NCBI GenBank assembly: GCA_012103455.1
Contig: WLWT01000001.1
Coordinates: forward strand, 4,471,288-4,535,287
Direction: 5' to 3'
From: Gammaproteobacteria bacterium
GTDB taxonomy: Bacteria > Pseudomonadota > Gammaproteobacteria > HK1
DNA: 64,000 nucleotides
Shown here in pieces: positions 43,531 through 52,800 of the stretch; positions within the stretch are counted from its first letter, which is position 1, and every line of letters begins with the position of its first letter. The translations under genes and the position numbers were made by a program. A model generated the notes under the pieces. The model saw only the letters and a list, made by a program, of their open reading frames with translations. It was not told the DNA's origin and did no database searches.

Positions 43531-44249
43531 ATGGTAGCCTCCATCGGCGTGATCGCTTCGCCCTCGCAGGGCGTGAGCTACTTCGCGAAGGACGGCTACT
43601 ACGCGCGCGACGATCCGGCCCACAGGGAAGCGAGCGCCGGGGCGCTGCCGCGCTCGGGCTCTCCGGCCCGGTGGATGCCGACACCTTCACGGCGGTCCTC
43701 GAAGGCCGGGTGCCGGACGGACCGCATCTCGGCAAGCGCGGCAAGGACGGGGAGATCCATCACCGCCCCGGCCGCGACGTAATCCTGTCCGCTTCCAAGT
43801 CGGTGTCGGTCATGGCGCTGGTCAGGGGAGACGAGCGGATCGTCGAAGCGCACGACCGGGCGGTGAGGACGACGCTCAGCTGGGTCGAGAAGAACGCCAT
43901 CCTCACCCGGATACAGGACCGGGCGACCGGGGCCATGGTCCATGTGGGCAATCGGAAGATGGTGGCCTCGACGTTCAGGCATGACACGTCAAGAAATCTC
44001 GATCCGCAGCTTCATACTCACTGCGTCGTGGCCAACATGGTCCAGGATGACGCGGGGAAGTGGCGCACGATGGTCAATGACGGGCTGTTCCGGCAGCAGA
44101 AGGCGATCGGGGCGATCTACCGGGCGGAGCTGGCGCAGGGGCTGAAGGGGCTCGGGTACGAGGTCGAGAAGACGCACGCGGACGGGCGGTTCGAGATCGC
44201 GGGGGTTCCGCGCGAGGTGAGCGACGCCTTCTCGACCCGCCGGGCGGAG
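43531..44249 (+). pseudogene. MobF/TraI-type conjugative relaxase, N-terminal relic
   Basis: Starts MVASIGVIASPSQGVSYFAKDGYYARDDPAHREAS (in parts) with the Tyr region of relaxases, then a frameshift near 43630. It continues ALGLSGPVDADTFTAVLEGRVPDGPHLG, LSASKSVSVMALVRGDER, and the His triad region FRHDTSRNLDPQLHTHCVVANM. It runs to FEIAGVPREVSDAFSTRRAE, where it abruptly joins the vapC fragment. Most of the protein (C-terminal relaxase and helicase) is lost. Indicates an origin from a conjugative or plasmid element. Confidence 0.88.
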
Positions 44250-44547
44250 GCGGAATTGCGCTACGGCGTCGCGATCATACCGGCCGGCAAACGGCGAAAT
44301 GCGCCGGAAGCCGCCATGACCCGGTGGCTCGAGCAAGGCTTCAGAGAGCGGATCCTCTCGTTCGACAGCGCCGCCGCCCGAGTCTACGCACAAATCGCGG
44401 CCGAGCGTCGCGTCGCGGGCCGGCCGATCAGCGAGGCCGACTGCCGGATTGCCGCCATCTGCCGATCCGAAGGCGCCGTTCTGATCAGCCGCAACGTGCG
44501 GAACTTCGAGGATAGCGGGGGTGAGTGTCATCGATCCTTGGTCGGTT
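44250..44547 (+). pseudogene. vapC fragment fused to the relaxase relic
   Basis: Begins at the GCGGAATTGCGCTAC shared by vapC and the relaxase side, then matches residues 41-135 of the VapC at 41939 with scattered changes. One extra G near 44515 shifts the C-terminus (GGGGGTG versus the ACGGGGGTG of copy 1). The N-terminal half, including the first Asp site, is absent. Open as a fusion with the upstream relaxase frame. Confidence 0.85.
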
Positions 44548-44668
44548 GGTTCATGCTAACTGACGCCGAACAACCGGGGGGCTCCTTACTGGGCCATCTG
44601 TGGGCCGGGAGTAGAACACTGAGGTGCAAGTCGCCCAACCGTCACCGACAGAGCAGAAAGGGCCAATC

Positions 44669-45901
44669 ATGGCGCACTCGAAGGCAAATAACCGGGTAGT
44701 CTCCATTTCGCCCCTAGAGGCATCGCTGCGACGCAAAGTGAGACGCCAACTCCGGTCGCTTGGATTCCACAAGTCCGCCGACGGCACGCTTGAGGTCGAT
44801 GGCCATGACAAGGGCGTTGTGCGGCGTTTGCACAGTCCTCAGCGAACCGACCGTCTGTTGGCCAATGCGGACTTTCTTGCGCGTCGGGCCCGGAAGCTGT
44901 TGCCCTATTTCGCATCCGGGCCAGAGGTGGACCCCACTGCAATCCGGCCCGAACTAGAGCGGGTGTACGCCGGCACGTGGCAGGCGGACCTGTTTCGCCT
45001 AGCCGCCCTCACCTGGTCCGTACCGGTCTCCAATGGGTTTGGTCGGCGTCTTCGCTATGTCATTTGGGATGCCCACAACGGCAAGCTATTGGGCCTGATC
45101 GCCATCGGCGATCCAGTCTTCAATCTTTCGGTCCGCGACACGCTCATCGGCTGGAATGCCGACGACCGTCGCGAGCGCTTGGTCAACGTCATGGATGCCT
45201 ACGTCCTCGGCGCGCTGCCGCCCTACAACGCTCTGTTGGGCGGCAAGATGGTCGCTTGCCTCATCCGCTCGCGGCAGATCTACAACGAGTTCACCCGCAC
45301 CTACGGCAACACGGTCGGCATCATCTCCGGCCAGGCGAAAAAGGCGCGCCTCCTCGCCGTTACTACTTCCTCATCAATGGGGCGGTCCTCCGTCTACAAC
45401 CGCCTGAAGCTGGGCGGCGTGAGCTACTTCGAACCCATCGGATACACCCGCGGCTGGGGCCATTTCCACATTTCGGATGACCTGTTTCTCGAGTTGCGCG
45501 ACTACCTGCGCAACATCGGCCACGAATACGCGGATCAGCACCGTTTCGGCCAGGGCCCGAACTGGCGCCTACGGTCTACGCGGGCTGCACTCAAAGCGCT
45601 CGGATTCAGAGACGATCTGCTCCGGCATGGTATCCGGCGGCAGGTCTTCATCTGCAACCTCGCATCCAATGCAGCGACGATTTTGCGCACTGGGAAGGGC
45701 CGGCCCGACCTCTCATCCCTACTCACAGTACAGCAGATTGCGGATCTCGCGCTTGAACGGTGGATACTTCCCCGCGCCGAACGACGTCCTGACTACCGCG
45801 TCTGGAACCGGTCCGATATCGAGCGATTGCTTGGCGACCCCGGCATCAGCCAACTGCCGCACGTGGCCTCTCAAGAATTGAACCCGACATTGGCAGGCTG
45901 A
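44669..45901 (+). CDS. druA: DruA, Druantia anti-phage protein (DUF4338)
   Basis: 410 aa from ATG 44669, whose start is duplicated in the deletion scar. DUF4338 core: GKLLGLIAIGDPVFNLSVRDTLIGW (about 139 onward), DRRERLVNVMDAYVLGALPPYNALLGGKMVA (in parts), GNTVGIISGQAKKARLLAVTTSS, GRSSVYNRLKLGGVSYFEPIGYTRGWGHFH (in parts), and GPNWRLRSTRAALKALGF. This DUF defines DruA, first gene of type I Druantia systems. Molecular role unresolved. Its stop shares one base with the next start. Confidence 0.92.
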   Translation: MAHSKANNRVVSISPLEASLRRKVRRQLRSLGFHKSADGTLEVDGHDKGVVRRLHSPQRTDRLLANADFLARRARKLLPYFASGPEVDPTAIRPELERVYAGTWQADLFRLAALTWSVPVSNGFGRRLRYVIWDAHNGKLLGLIAIGDPVFNLSVRDTLIGWNADDRRERLVNVMDAYVLGALPPYNALLGGKMVACLIRSRQIYNEFTRTYGNTVGIISGQAKKARLLAVTTSSSMGRSSVYNRLKLGGVSYFEPIGYTRGWGHFHISDDLFLELRDYLRNIGHEYADQHRFGQGPNWRLRSTRAALKALGFRDDLLRHGIRRQVFICNLASNAATILRTGKGRPDLSSLLTVQQIADLALERWILPRAERRPDYRVWNRSDIERLLGDPGISQLPHVASQELNPTLAG

Positions 45902-48738
45902 TGGACCGAGTTGACGCTACACTGGATGGCCTCCAGAACAACCTACTCGCGCACTTCCGGTCGCTTGCCGCGGTCCGCGAACGTTCCGGGTTTCCGATCT
46001 TCGCACTCGAACACGGCATGAGCCCCTCGGAAATTCAGCGCGTCAACGGCTTGCTTCGCGAGCGCCATAGGACCAGGCAGCCAATCGCACCCTACTGGCT
46101 GCTTTGGGCTGTTTACGCGAGCGAAGCCGGCTACGGCTACACCGGCGACGAGTACTGGACCTCCTTCGAGAAACAAACGCCCAACTGGCAGTATCATGAT
46201 CGCCCCAAGGTCAAGAGGTGGTTCGGGAAATTCCAGAAGTCCTTCAACGGCGTAGTGCCCGCAGGTATCTGGGCCGAGCATTTCAGCATCATCGCCTGGC
46301 CGATCACACACGCGCTTTTGCCCCGATACCTCCAATTCCAGTTCGCCAGGCTGCTTTACGACCTCCGGTTCCGTCTCGCCTCAGCCTCGCTCGACGCAGG
46401 CTCGATCGGTCGGCTGCTCGCGGCGCACGCGTCCCACACCTCGACACGCTTCCAAGCCTTCCTCGAACAGGAGCAGTTGACCGGGCAGATTGTCGCCGCG
46501 CTTCTTCGGGGAGAGTCCGTAGACGCGAACGACCTGATCCACCCACCGACGCTGAATCGGATCGTCTCGGATCTGGAGTGTGTACGCAGTTCCCGCGAAT
46601 GGCTCAAGGAAACCAGACGCGTCGTCTCGGATCGTTTCAAGGGCATCGGTCGCGGAACATACCGCCCCGGCTCTCCAACCACCCCTACGCCTGCCGACGA
46701 CCCATCTCTACCTGACGCCTCGCGCTTCGCGATCCGTCCCGACCTCTTCCTCCGTCACGCCGGGAACGGCAAATGGTCCGTACTACTCCAACTCAAATCT
46801 CTGCGCCCGATCGCTGCCGAAAGCACCGCACTGCGCGTATTCCTTGATCGCACGCGATGCCGCCTGAACGGTGCCACCGACTGGAAACCGACCGGGTGGT
46901 TGTTATCCGGCAATCGCATGGGAGCCCTTAGGCGCTGGCCGGATGCCGATGTGCCTCTTATTCGGTTCGAACGTGCAGACCCTCTCATGGACCATCTTCT
47001 CGAGTCCGAGTACCGTCTGACGCCAGGCCCGCTCTGGCTATTCCGCATTGGCAACGACGGTATCGCACGCCACATCGCCTCTTCGATCATCAGACCAGCT
47101 AATGACTACATCGTGGTGACAGTGAGAGACATGCCCCGCGATGTACCAGGATTGACTCTCTGCACGTTGGACTGTGAAGGCGTCCACGCCTTCCGCTTCA
47201 CCGTGCCAAGTCACGTCCCAGCTGACGTCACGACGCGCTACCGCGAACTAGGAATCGATGTGGCGCGCACGATTCGCGTCTGGCCAGCCGGCTTGCCCGG
47301 GCGCGGCTGGGACGGGGATGGCAGTACGGAGTGGCTGACTACCGAGTCCCCCTGCTTCGGCATCACCCCGGATCATCCGCTCGACGCGCTGTCGTTCCGT
47401 TTAGATGACGGATCCGAGCAGGTCGTCGCGGCCGACCCCCTAGGTGGTCCCACCTTTGTCCGACTGCCACGTCTCAGGCCCGGTCTCCACTCGCTGACTG
47501 TCGAGGCGCACCGCAGTCCAGACCTAGACGACGCCGTTTCAACACCTCCAGCCAAGGGATTCGCGAGACTCGCGGTCCGCGAACCGGAGCCTTGGACGCC
47601 TGGCGTCGCCTCGCATCCGGGATTGATCGTTACCTCCGATCCGTTCGATGCCAACCTCGACATCTTGTGGCGCAACGAACTGAGCCTCTCCGTCAACGGT
47701 CCCGAGGGTTTCACTGTGAGTGTCCGCGTAGAACTGCACACCGCGGACGGTCAAGAGATTCTTTCCGATCCCGTGAGCAATTCGATGGCTCTCCCTATCA
47801 CACGCGACGCGTGGCGCCACGCATTCGCTCACTTCCTCGACAACGAAGCCCGAGCCTGGAAGTACCTCGAAGCCGCGAGTTGCACACTGGAGATTAACGG
47901 TGACTCCCTTGGTAAATGTACTCTCAGATTCGACCACGACCCCTCGCCCCTGCGTTGGGCCTTGGCGTTCCGGAAGCACCAGCCTTTCGTCCGTCTTGTC
48001 GATGATAGCGGCCAACACGACACCGTTCCCGATGTCCGGTTCTTTGGGATGGATCGCCCGCTAGTTGACATCCCCTTGGATGCCGAATCTGCAAGGACGG
48101 ACGTCACTGTGCCACCGCCCGGCGGGCTTTACGTAGCCCGGCATCCGCCGTTCGACGATGCTGTGGTCGTGAGTGCGCCAACGGTGAGGTTGCAGGATCT
48201 AGGCGTCGAGCCCAATGCCCATGTCCCAGCCGGTCTAACCTCAGTACGGGGTGCCTTCTGTCTACTTCGTCTCTGGCACAACGCAAGGCAGGCGGGTTTC
48301 CTAGTAGACGTCAGGCGGAGTCAGGTGACCCGCAGCATCTTCAACGCAATTTTCAGGAGCATGTGCGGCAAGAACTGGGCAAGAGCCGAAGAGAATTTCG
48401 CCGAGCGGCCTCTGCCTCCTCGCTCTCTTAAGGCCCTTGAAACCCTCGTCGATAAACGCAAACACTTCGGCCGCCGCCTCGGCCGGCAAGGCGACGCTGA
48501 CGAAAGCGAAAGCGCTGTGGCCGCCCGTTTCGCTGCGGAGGCCAAACGACTGGGCCTATCGCAAGACCAGGACCTTTGTCATTTCGCGCTACGTTTGGCA
48601 GCCTGTCAGGACAACGTGTTCAACGACCCCCACCTCGACGAACGAGTCGGCCAACTCGTAGACAATCCAGCATTGCTCCGTGGCGCGCGTCTGGTGTGGC
48701 TTCTCCGGGAGCGCCATTCCGACCGGCGAGACCCATGA
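45901..48738 (+). CDS. Large Druantia-locus protein of unknown family (945 aa)
   Basis: 945 aa from ATG 45901, one base overlap with druA. N-terminal helical region (residues 1-270) with PIAPYWLLWAVYASEAGYGYTGDEYWTSFEKQTPNW (in parts). The middle has repeated beta-rich segments (400-720: LWLFRIGNDGI, FRLDDGSEQVVAADPLGG, LSVNGPEGFTVSVRVELH). The C-terminus is a helical, charged region ending in LRGARLVWLLRERHSDR. I cannot tie it to a named domain. By position it corresponds to DruB or a DruH-like subunit of known Druantia types, but the pairing with a DUF4338 gene is not one of the arrangements I remember for certain. Confidence 0.85.
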   Translation: MDRVDATLDGLQNNLLAHFRSLAAVRERSGFPIFALEHGMSPSEIQRVNGLLRERHRTRQPIAPYWLLWAVYASEAGYGYTGDEYWTSFEKQTPNWQYHDRPKVKRWFGKFQKSFNGVVPAGIWAEHFSIIAWPITHALLPRYLQFQFARLLYDLRFRLASASLDAGSIGRLLAAHASHTSTRFQAFLEQEQLTGQIVAALLRGESVDANDLIHPPTLNRIVSDLECVRSSREWLKETRRVVSDRFKGIGRGTYRPGSPTTPTPADDPSLPDASRFAIRPDLFLRHAGNGKWSVLLQLKSLRPIAAESTALRVFLDRTRCRLNGATDWKPTGWLLSGNRMGALRRWPDADVPLIRFERADPLMDHLLESEYRLTPGPLWLFRIGNDGIARHIASSIIRPANDYIVVTVRDMPRDVPGLTLCTLDCEGVHAFRFTVPSHVPADVTTRYRELGIDVARTIRVWPAGLPGRGWDGDGSTEWLTTESPCFGITPDHPLDALSFRLDDGSEQVVAADPLGGPTFVRLPRLRPGLHSLTVEAHRSPDLDDAVSTPPAKGFARLAVREPEPWTPGVASHPGLIVTSDPFDANLDILWRNELSLSVNGPEGFTVSVRVELHTADGQEILSDPVSNSMALPITRDAWRHAFAHFLDNEARAWKYLEAASCTLEINGDSLGKCTLRFDHDPSPLRWALAFRKHQPFVRLVDDSGQHDTVPDVRFFGMDRPLVDIPLDAESARTDVTVPPPGGLYVARHPPFDDAVVVSAPTVRLQDLGVEPNAHVPAGLTSVRGAFCLLRLWHNARQAGFLVDVRRSQVTRSIFNAIFRSMCGKNWARAEENFAERPLPPRSLKALETLVDKRKHFGRRLGRQGDADESESAVAARFAAEAKRLGLSQDQDLCHFALRLAACQDNVFNDPHLDERVGQLVDNPALLRGARLVWLLRERHSDRRDP

Positions 48739-49835
48739 CAGAACAACCGAACGTGATCAGCCGCGTCACAGCAACCGAGGTTCTTGCCGGCTGCCGCCAC
48801 ACGCTTGGAATGCCCAGCGAGCAGGACGCCGGACTCGATGATGACTTGCTTACGGCCCTTGTGAGGCGCAGCGCCGGTATCCGCTGCCCTTGCTCCCGCG
48901 CTACTCTGCGAGCTTCCTTGATCGAGTGCATGCACGGCCTTCCGACCAGCTATGACTCCTTGCCCGAAGCGATCGACGACGCCATCGAAGGTCTAATTGT
49001 CGGGGGCGACCTACTCGAACTCGCCGATGTCATCATCGACGACTCCGATGTCAAACAAACATGGGTCTTCGCTGCACCCCCGAGTTTCGTTGTTCGACCG
49101 AGCGGCTCCGTGTTCCTCCTCGGCATCGTTTCAGACCAGGACACTTTCCTCCCGTCGTCGCTGACTGGGCGCGTTCTTCAGCGTGGCTTTATGCGCGTAC
49201 TCGAACCACAGCCCGGCGAAGACCTCTCGCGCGAACTGCGGGAACTCGGGCTGCAGGAACTTTCCGACCGTGCGTGGCTCAAAGCCCCGCAAACGGAAGA
49301 CCCCGCCGACATGCTTGATCGGCACCAACGGCTTCTGGCCAGCCAACCCCCGGTCACGGAGATACGCGACCTCCAGATTCTCGACTCGATGCGCCCGGTC
49401 ACCTACTACCGCGGCCGATGGACCGATCCCACAGACCAAGACGGCATGTTCGTCGCGCGACGCCCCCAGGAGTTTGGTGCCCCGATATGGTGTCTGGTCG
49501 CATTGAGAAACGGCGCTCCAGTCCGTCTTCTCGATCTACCGCTGCCACGCACCCGTTGGCGCGGTTGCGACGTGGCTTGGCACCTGCAAGGCGCCATCGA
49601 CCACTGCCGGGGCACTCCACAGCGCTACCGGCGTCGAGTCGCCAGCGACGGGATTCGCTTCGACTTCTTTTCGCCACTGCCGCAATGGGCTGAGCGCCGT
49701 CTGATGATTCTCGGGAGATCTGTTCCCCGCGACAGGTGCCTGTTCTCCTACGTCGTCCCGGCCAACGAAGCGGATGAGGAGGAAGCGTTTTTGCAGCAGA
49801 ACCTGTGGCTGTCGCAGGACGACAGCTCTCACTGA
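48735..49835 (+). CDS. Druantia-locus protein of unknown family (366 aa)
   Basis: 366 aa from ATG 48735; ATGA overlap with the 945 aa gene. The N-terminus looks like a winged helix (LDDDLLTALVRRSAGI, TLRASLIECMHGL, IDDAIEGLIVGGDLLEL). The middle is mixed alpha/beta (FVVRPSGSVFLLGIVSDQD, LQILDSMRPVTYYRGRW); the C-terminus is aromatic-rich (DGIRFDFFSPLPQWAERRLM). No catalytic motif recognised. The tight overlap with the genes on both sides suggests a stoichiometric subunit of the complex, perhaps DNA-binding. Confidence 0.85.
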   Translation: MTEQPNVISRVTATEVLAGCRHTLGMPSEQDAGLDDDLLTALVRRSAGIRCPCSRATLRASLIECMHGLPTSYDSLPEAIDDAIEGLIVGGDLLELADVIIDDSDVKQTWVFAAPPSFVVRPSGSVFLLGIVSDQDTFLPSSLTGRVLQRGFMRVLEPQPGEDLSRELRELGLQELSDRAWLKAPQTEDPADMLDRHQRLLASQPPVTEIRDLQILDSMRPVTYYRGRWTDPTDQDGMFVARRPQEFGAPIWCLVALRNGAPVRLLDLPLPRTRWRGCDVAWHLQGAIDHCRGTPQRYRRRVASDGIRFDFFSPLPQWAERRLMILGRSVPRDRCLFSYVVPANEADEEEAFLQQNLWLSQDDSSH

Positions 49836-49848
49836 GGACCAACTTCCC

Positions 49849-52800
49849 GTGGAAACCATCCAGCAATCGATAGAGCAACTCCATGGAGCCCTACGCGACT
49901 ACATCGAAGCGACCTACCACATCAGCGCCGAATCGCTGATCCACCGACGCAAGGCGCTTCTAGACATCCCAGGCGTCATCCATCAGATACCCTATCTGGA
50001 GTCCACGCCCCGATACGAAACCGGCGAGTCCTTTTCCAAAATGCCCGGACTTGCCCCTGCGGCGTTGGAAGCCTTCAACACCCTTTCTCAGCCGCAAGGC
50101 GATCTGCCCAAGCTCATCTACGACCCACCGTACTTGCATCAGTCCGAAGCAGTCCGGGGCAGTCTGATCGACCGACGCAATCTCGTCATCATGACCGGCA
50201 CTGGCTCCGGGAAAACCGAGTCCTTCTTACTTCCTATCCTCGGAAAGCTGGCGTGCGAAGCGAGCCGACGGCCCGACGCCTTCGCTGGCCAGCCCGCCAT
50301 GCGCGCCCTAGTCCTTTATCCCATGAACGCTCTGGTGAACGACCAGTTGGGGCGGCTGCGCGGGCTATTCGGCGATCCCAGACTGGTTTCGCTCTTCAAT
50401 ACATGGGCCGGGCGGCCCCCGCGCTTCGGCCGCTACACGAGTCGCACGCCCTACGCGGGCGTTCGGACCTCGCGGAAGGACTCCGCCAAGTTCAGGGCGT
50501 TCGACGAGTTTTATGTCGATATCGAACGCCTAGCGCACGATCCAATGGCCGATGGCCACGACGAAGCTCGCCGCCTGCGGCGAGCCCTGAAGGAGCGCGG
50601 CAAGTGGCCGGCGAAACCGGACCTTCGTGCTTGGCTGGGCGAGAAGGGGGCCAGATGGAGGGACCCCAAGACGGGTGCGTTCGTCAGGGGTGTTACGTTA
50701 CCCGATGACAGCGAATTGCTCACGCGGCACGAAATCCAGTCTGCTCCCCCCGATCTTCTCATCACCAACTACTCGATGCTCGAGTACATGATGATGCGTC
50801 CAATCGAACGTTCCATATTCGACACGACCCGGACGTTCATCGAGCACAATCCAGACGAGGATTTCCTCGTCGTTCTTGACGAGGCGCACCTATACAGAGG
50901 GGCGGCGGGGGCTGAGGTGAGCCTCTTGCTGCGCCGATTGCGCGACCGCCTCGACGTTCCTGCGCACCGGTTCCGAATCATCTGTGCGACGGCGAGCTTC
51001 AATGACCACGCCTACGCTCCAGAATTCGGCGCCCAGCTATCCGGTCTTCCCGCCAGTACCTTCCTGCCGATCTCCGGCTCGCTCGATCTCCGAGCGCACG
51101 ACGGCCCCGGGTCGATCCAGGATGCAGATGTCTTCGCCGGCATTGATCTCGAACGGTACTACAGTGCACCGACCGTCTCGGATCGACACTCGGTCATCGA
51201 GCCGATCGTAAAACACCGCCAAAGCACGGACGACCCTGATCCCGAACGAGCCCTCTACCATGCGCTCGCCGACTTCCCACCCATGGGCCGCCTGCTCAAC
51301 ATGACCATGAAGCAGGCCATTGCAGTTGCCGAGTTAGGGCAACACCTGTTTCCGGACACCGGTGCGCAGATAGCCGAGAAGGCCGTCAACGCGCTGATGG
51401 CCCTTGGCAGCGCCGCGCGCCTGGCTCCCAAGACCCCCGGACTACTGCCCTGCCGCGTGCACAACTTCTTCCGCGGGCTGCCTGGGCTCTGGGCCTGCAT
51501 GGATCCCGCCTGTGCCAACCTCGACGAATCCGAAAGCGATGGCATTTGCGGCACGTTATTCAGCCAGCCACGCGAATCCTGTCAATGCGGCGCTCGTGTC
51601 CTCGAGTTCTTCACCTGCCGCAATTGCGGCACCGCGTACGCGAGGGCGTACACCGACGATATCGACTGTCCCTCAGCCCTGTGGCCCGAACCCGGGGAGA
51701 GCTTACGCATGGCCGAGGGCGAAACGGGCTCGCTTGCCCCTCTCGATCTCCTGCTCGAAACCCCCGCCTCGGACGAGGTAGCGGAACCCGCGGACTACGA
51801 CCTTGAGACAGGTCGCCTCAATCCGCCAACTCTTGGGACTCGGATGCGCCGGGTCTATCTTCGCGGCGACCGCCTAGCCGACTCGACCGACGAGGAAGAT
51901 GATAAGGGGGACCCACTGCCCGTCTTCCCGGGCCAATTCGCCCCTTGTGCCGTGTGTGGAAAAAAGACGCGCTGGGGGACTTCCTACGTTCAGGATCACC
52001 AGACCAAGGGCGACCAGCCGTTTCAGGCACTGGTATCCAGGCAACTACAGATCCAGCCCCCTTCCCACGCCGAGCCTACTCCTTTCGCACCTTTGCAAGG
52101 CAGGAAGGTTCTGACCTTCTCTGACTCGCGCCAAGTCGCGGCGCGCCTGGCGCCTAACCTACAGATGTACTCGGTTCGCGACTCGCTACGCCCGCTCATA
52201 GCTTGGGGTTTTCAGCGGCTTCAGGCCGTGCCCTTGCTTCAACCGAACCTGAACCTCAACGACCTCTATCTCGCCGTGCTCCTCGCAGCTCACACGCTCC
52301 ATGTGCGCCTACGTCCCGAAATGAAAGCCGGTGAGAGCTTTGGCGCAGATATCACGGTACGGAACGCGTTCGACAACAAACAAACCAACAACAACGATGG
52401 ATTGGTCGGACTCTGCATGCAGATCCGATCGGAACGTCCGCCCGAAGCGCTGCTCGAACAGATCGTAACGACCGTTCAGGATCGCTTTCTCGGATTCGAG
52501 CCACTCGCCCTGGCTTCACTCGCCGAACGTGGGGATCTGACGGCACGTCTGCACGAATTGCCGTCGATCCCCGGAGTTGCCGAAACACCCGAAGCCAAGG
52601 TGGAACTCGTCCGGGCGTGGCTGCGCTGCTGGCAAAGCTATGGCTTCTGGCTCGGCGCAATGCCCCCTGTTTGGGGCCAGCGCCCACGCTCCCAGGGCAT
52701 CAGCGTTCGCGCGAAGAAGGGCAAGTTCAAGGCAATGCAAACCGTTCTTGCCGACCGTGCGGCCCGCAAAATCTTCGATAGCCAGTGGCCGCCCAAGCTG

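Noticed and set aside
42930..44699. A single 589-codon frame spanning relaxase and vapC parts
   Set aside because: It joins three unrelated pieces, and its N-terminal part overlaps the DUF1640 gene on the other strand. Better explained as relics.
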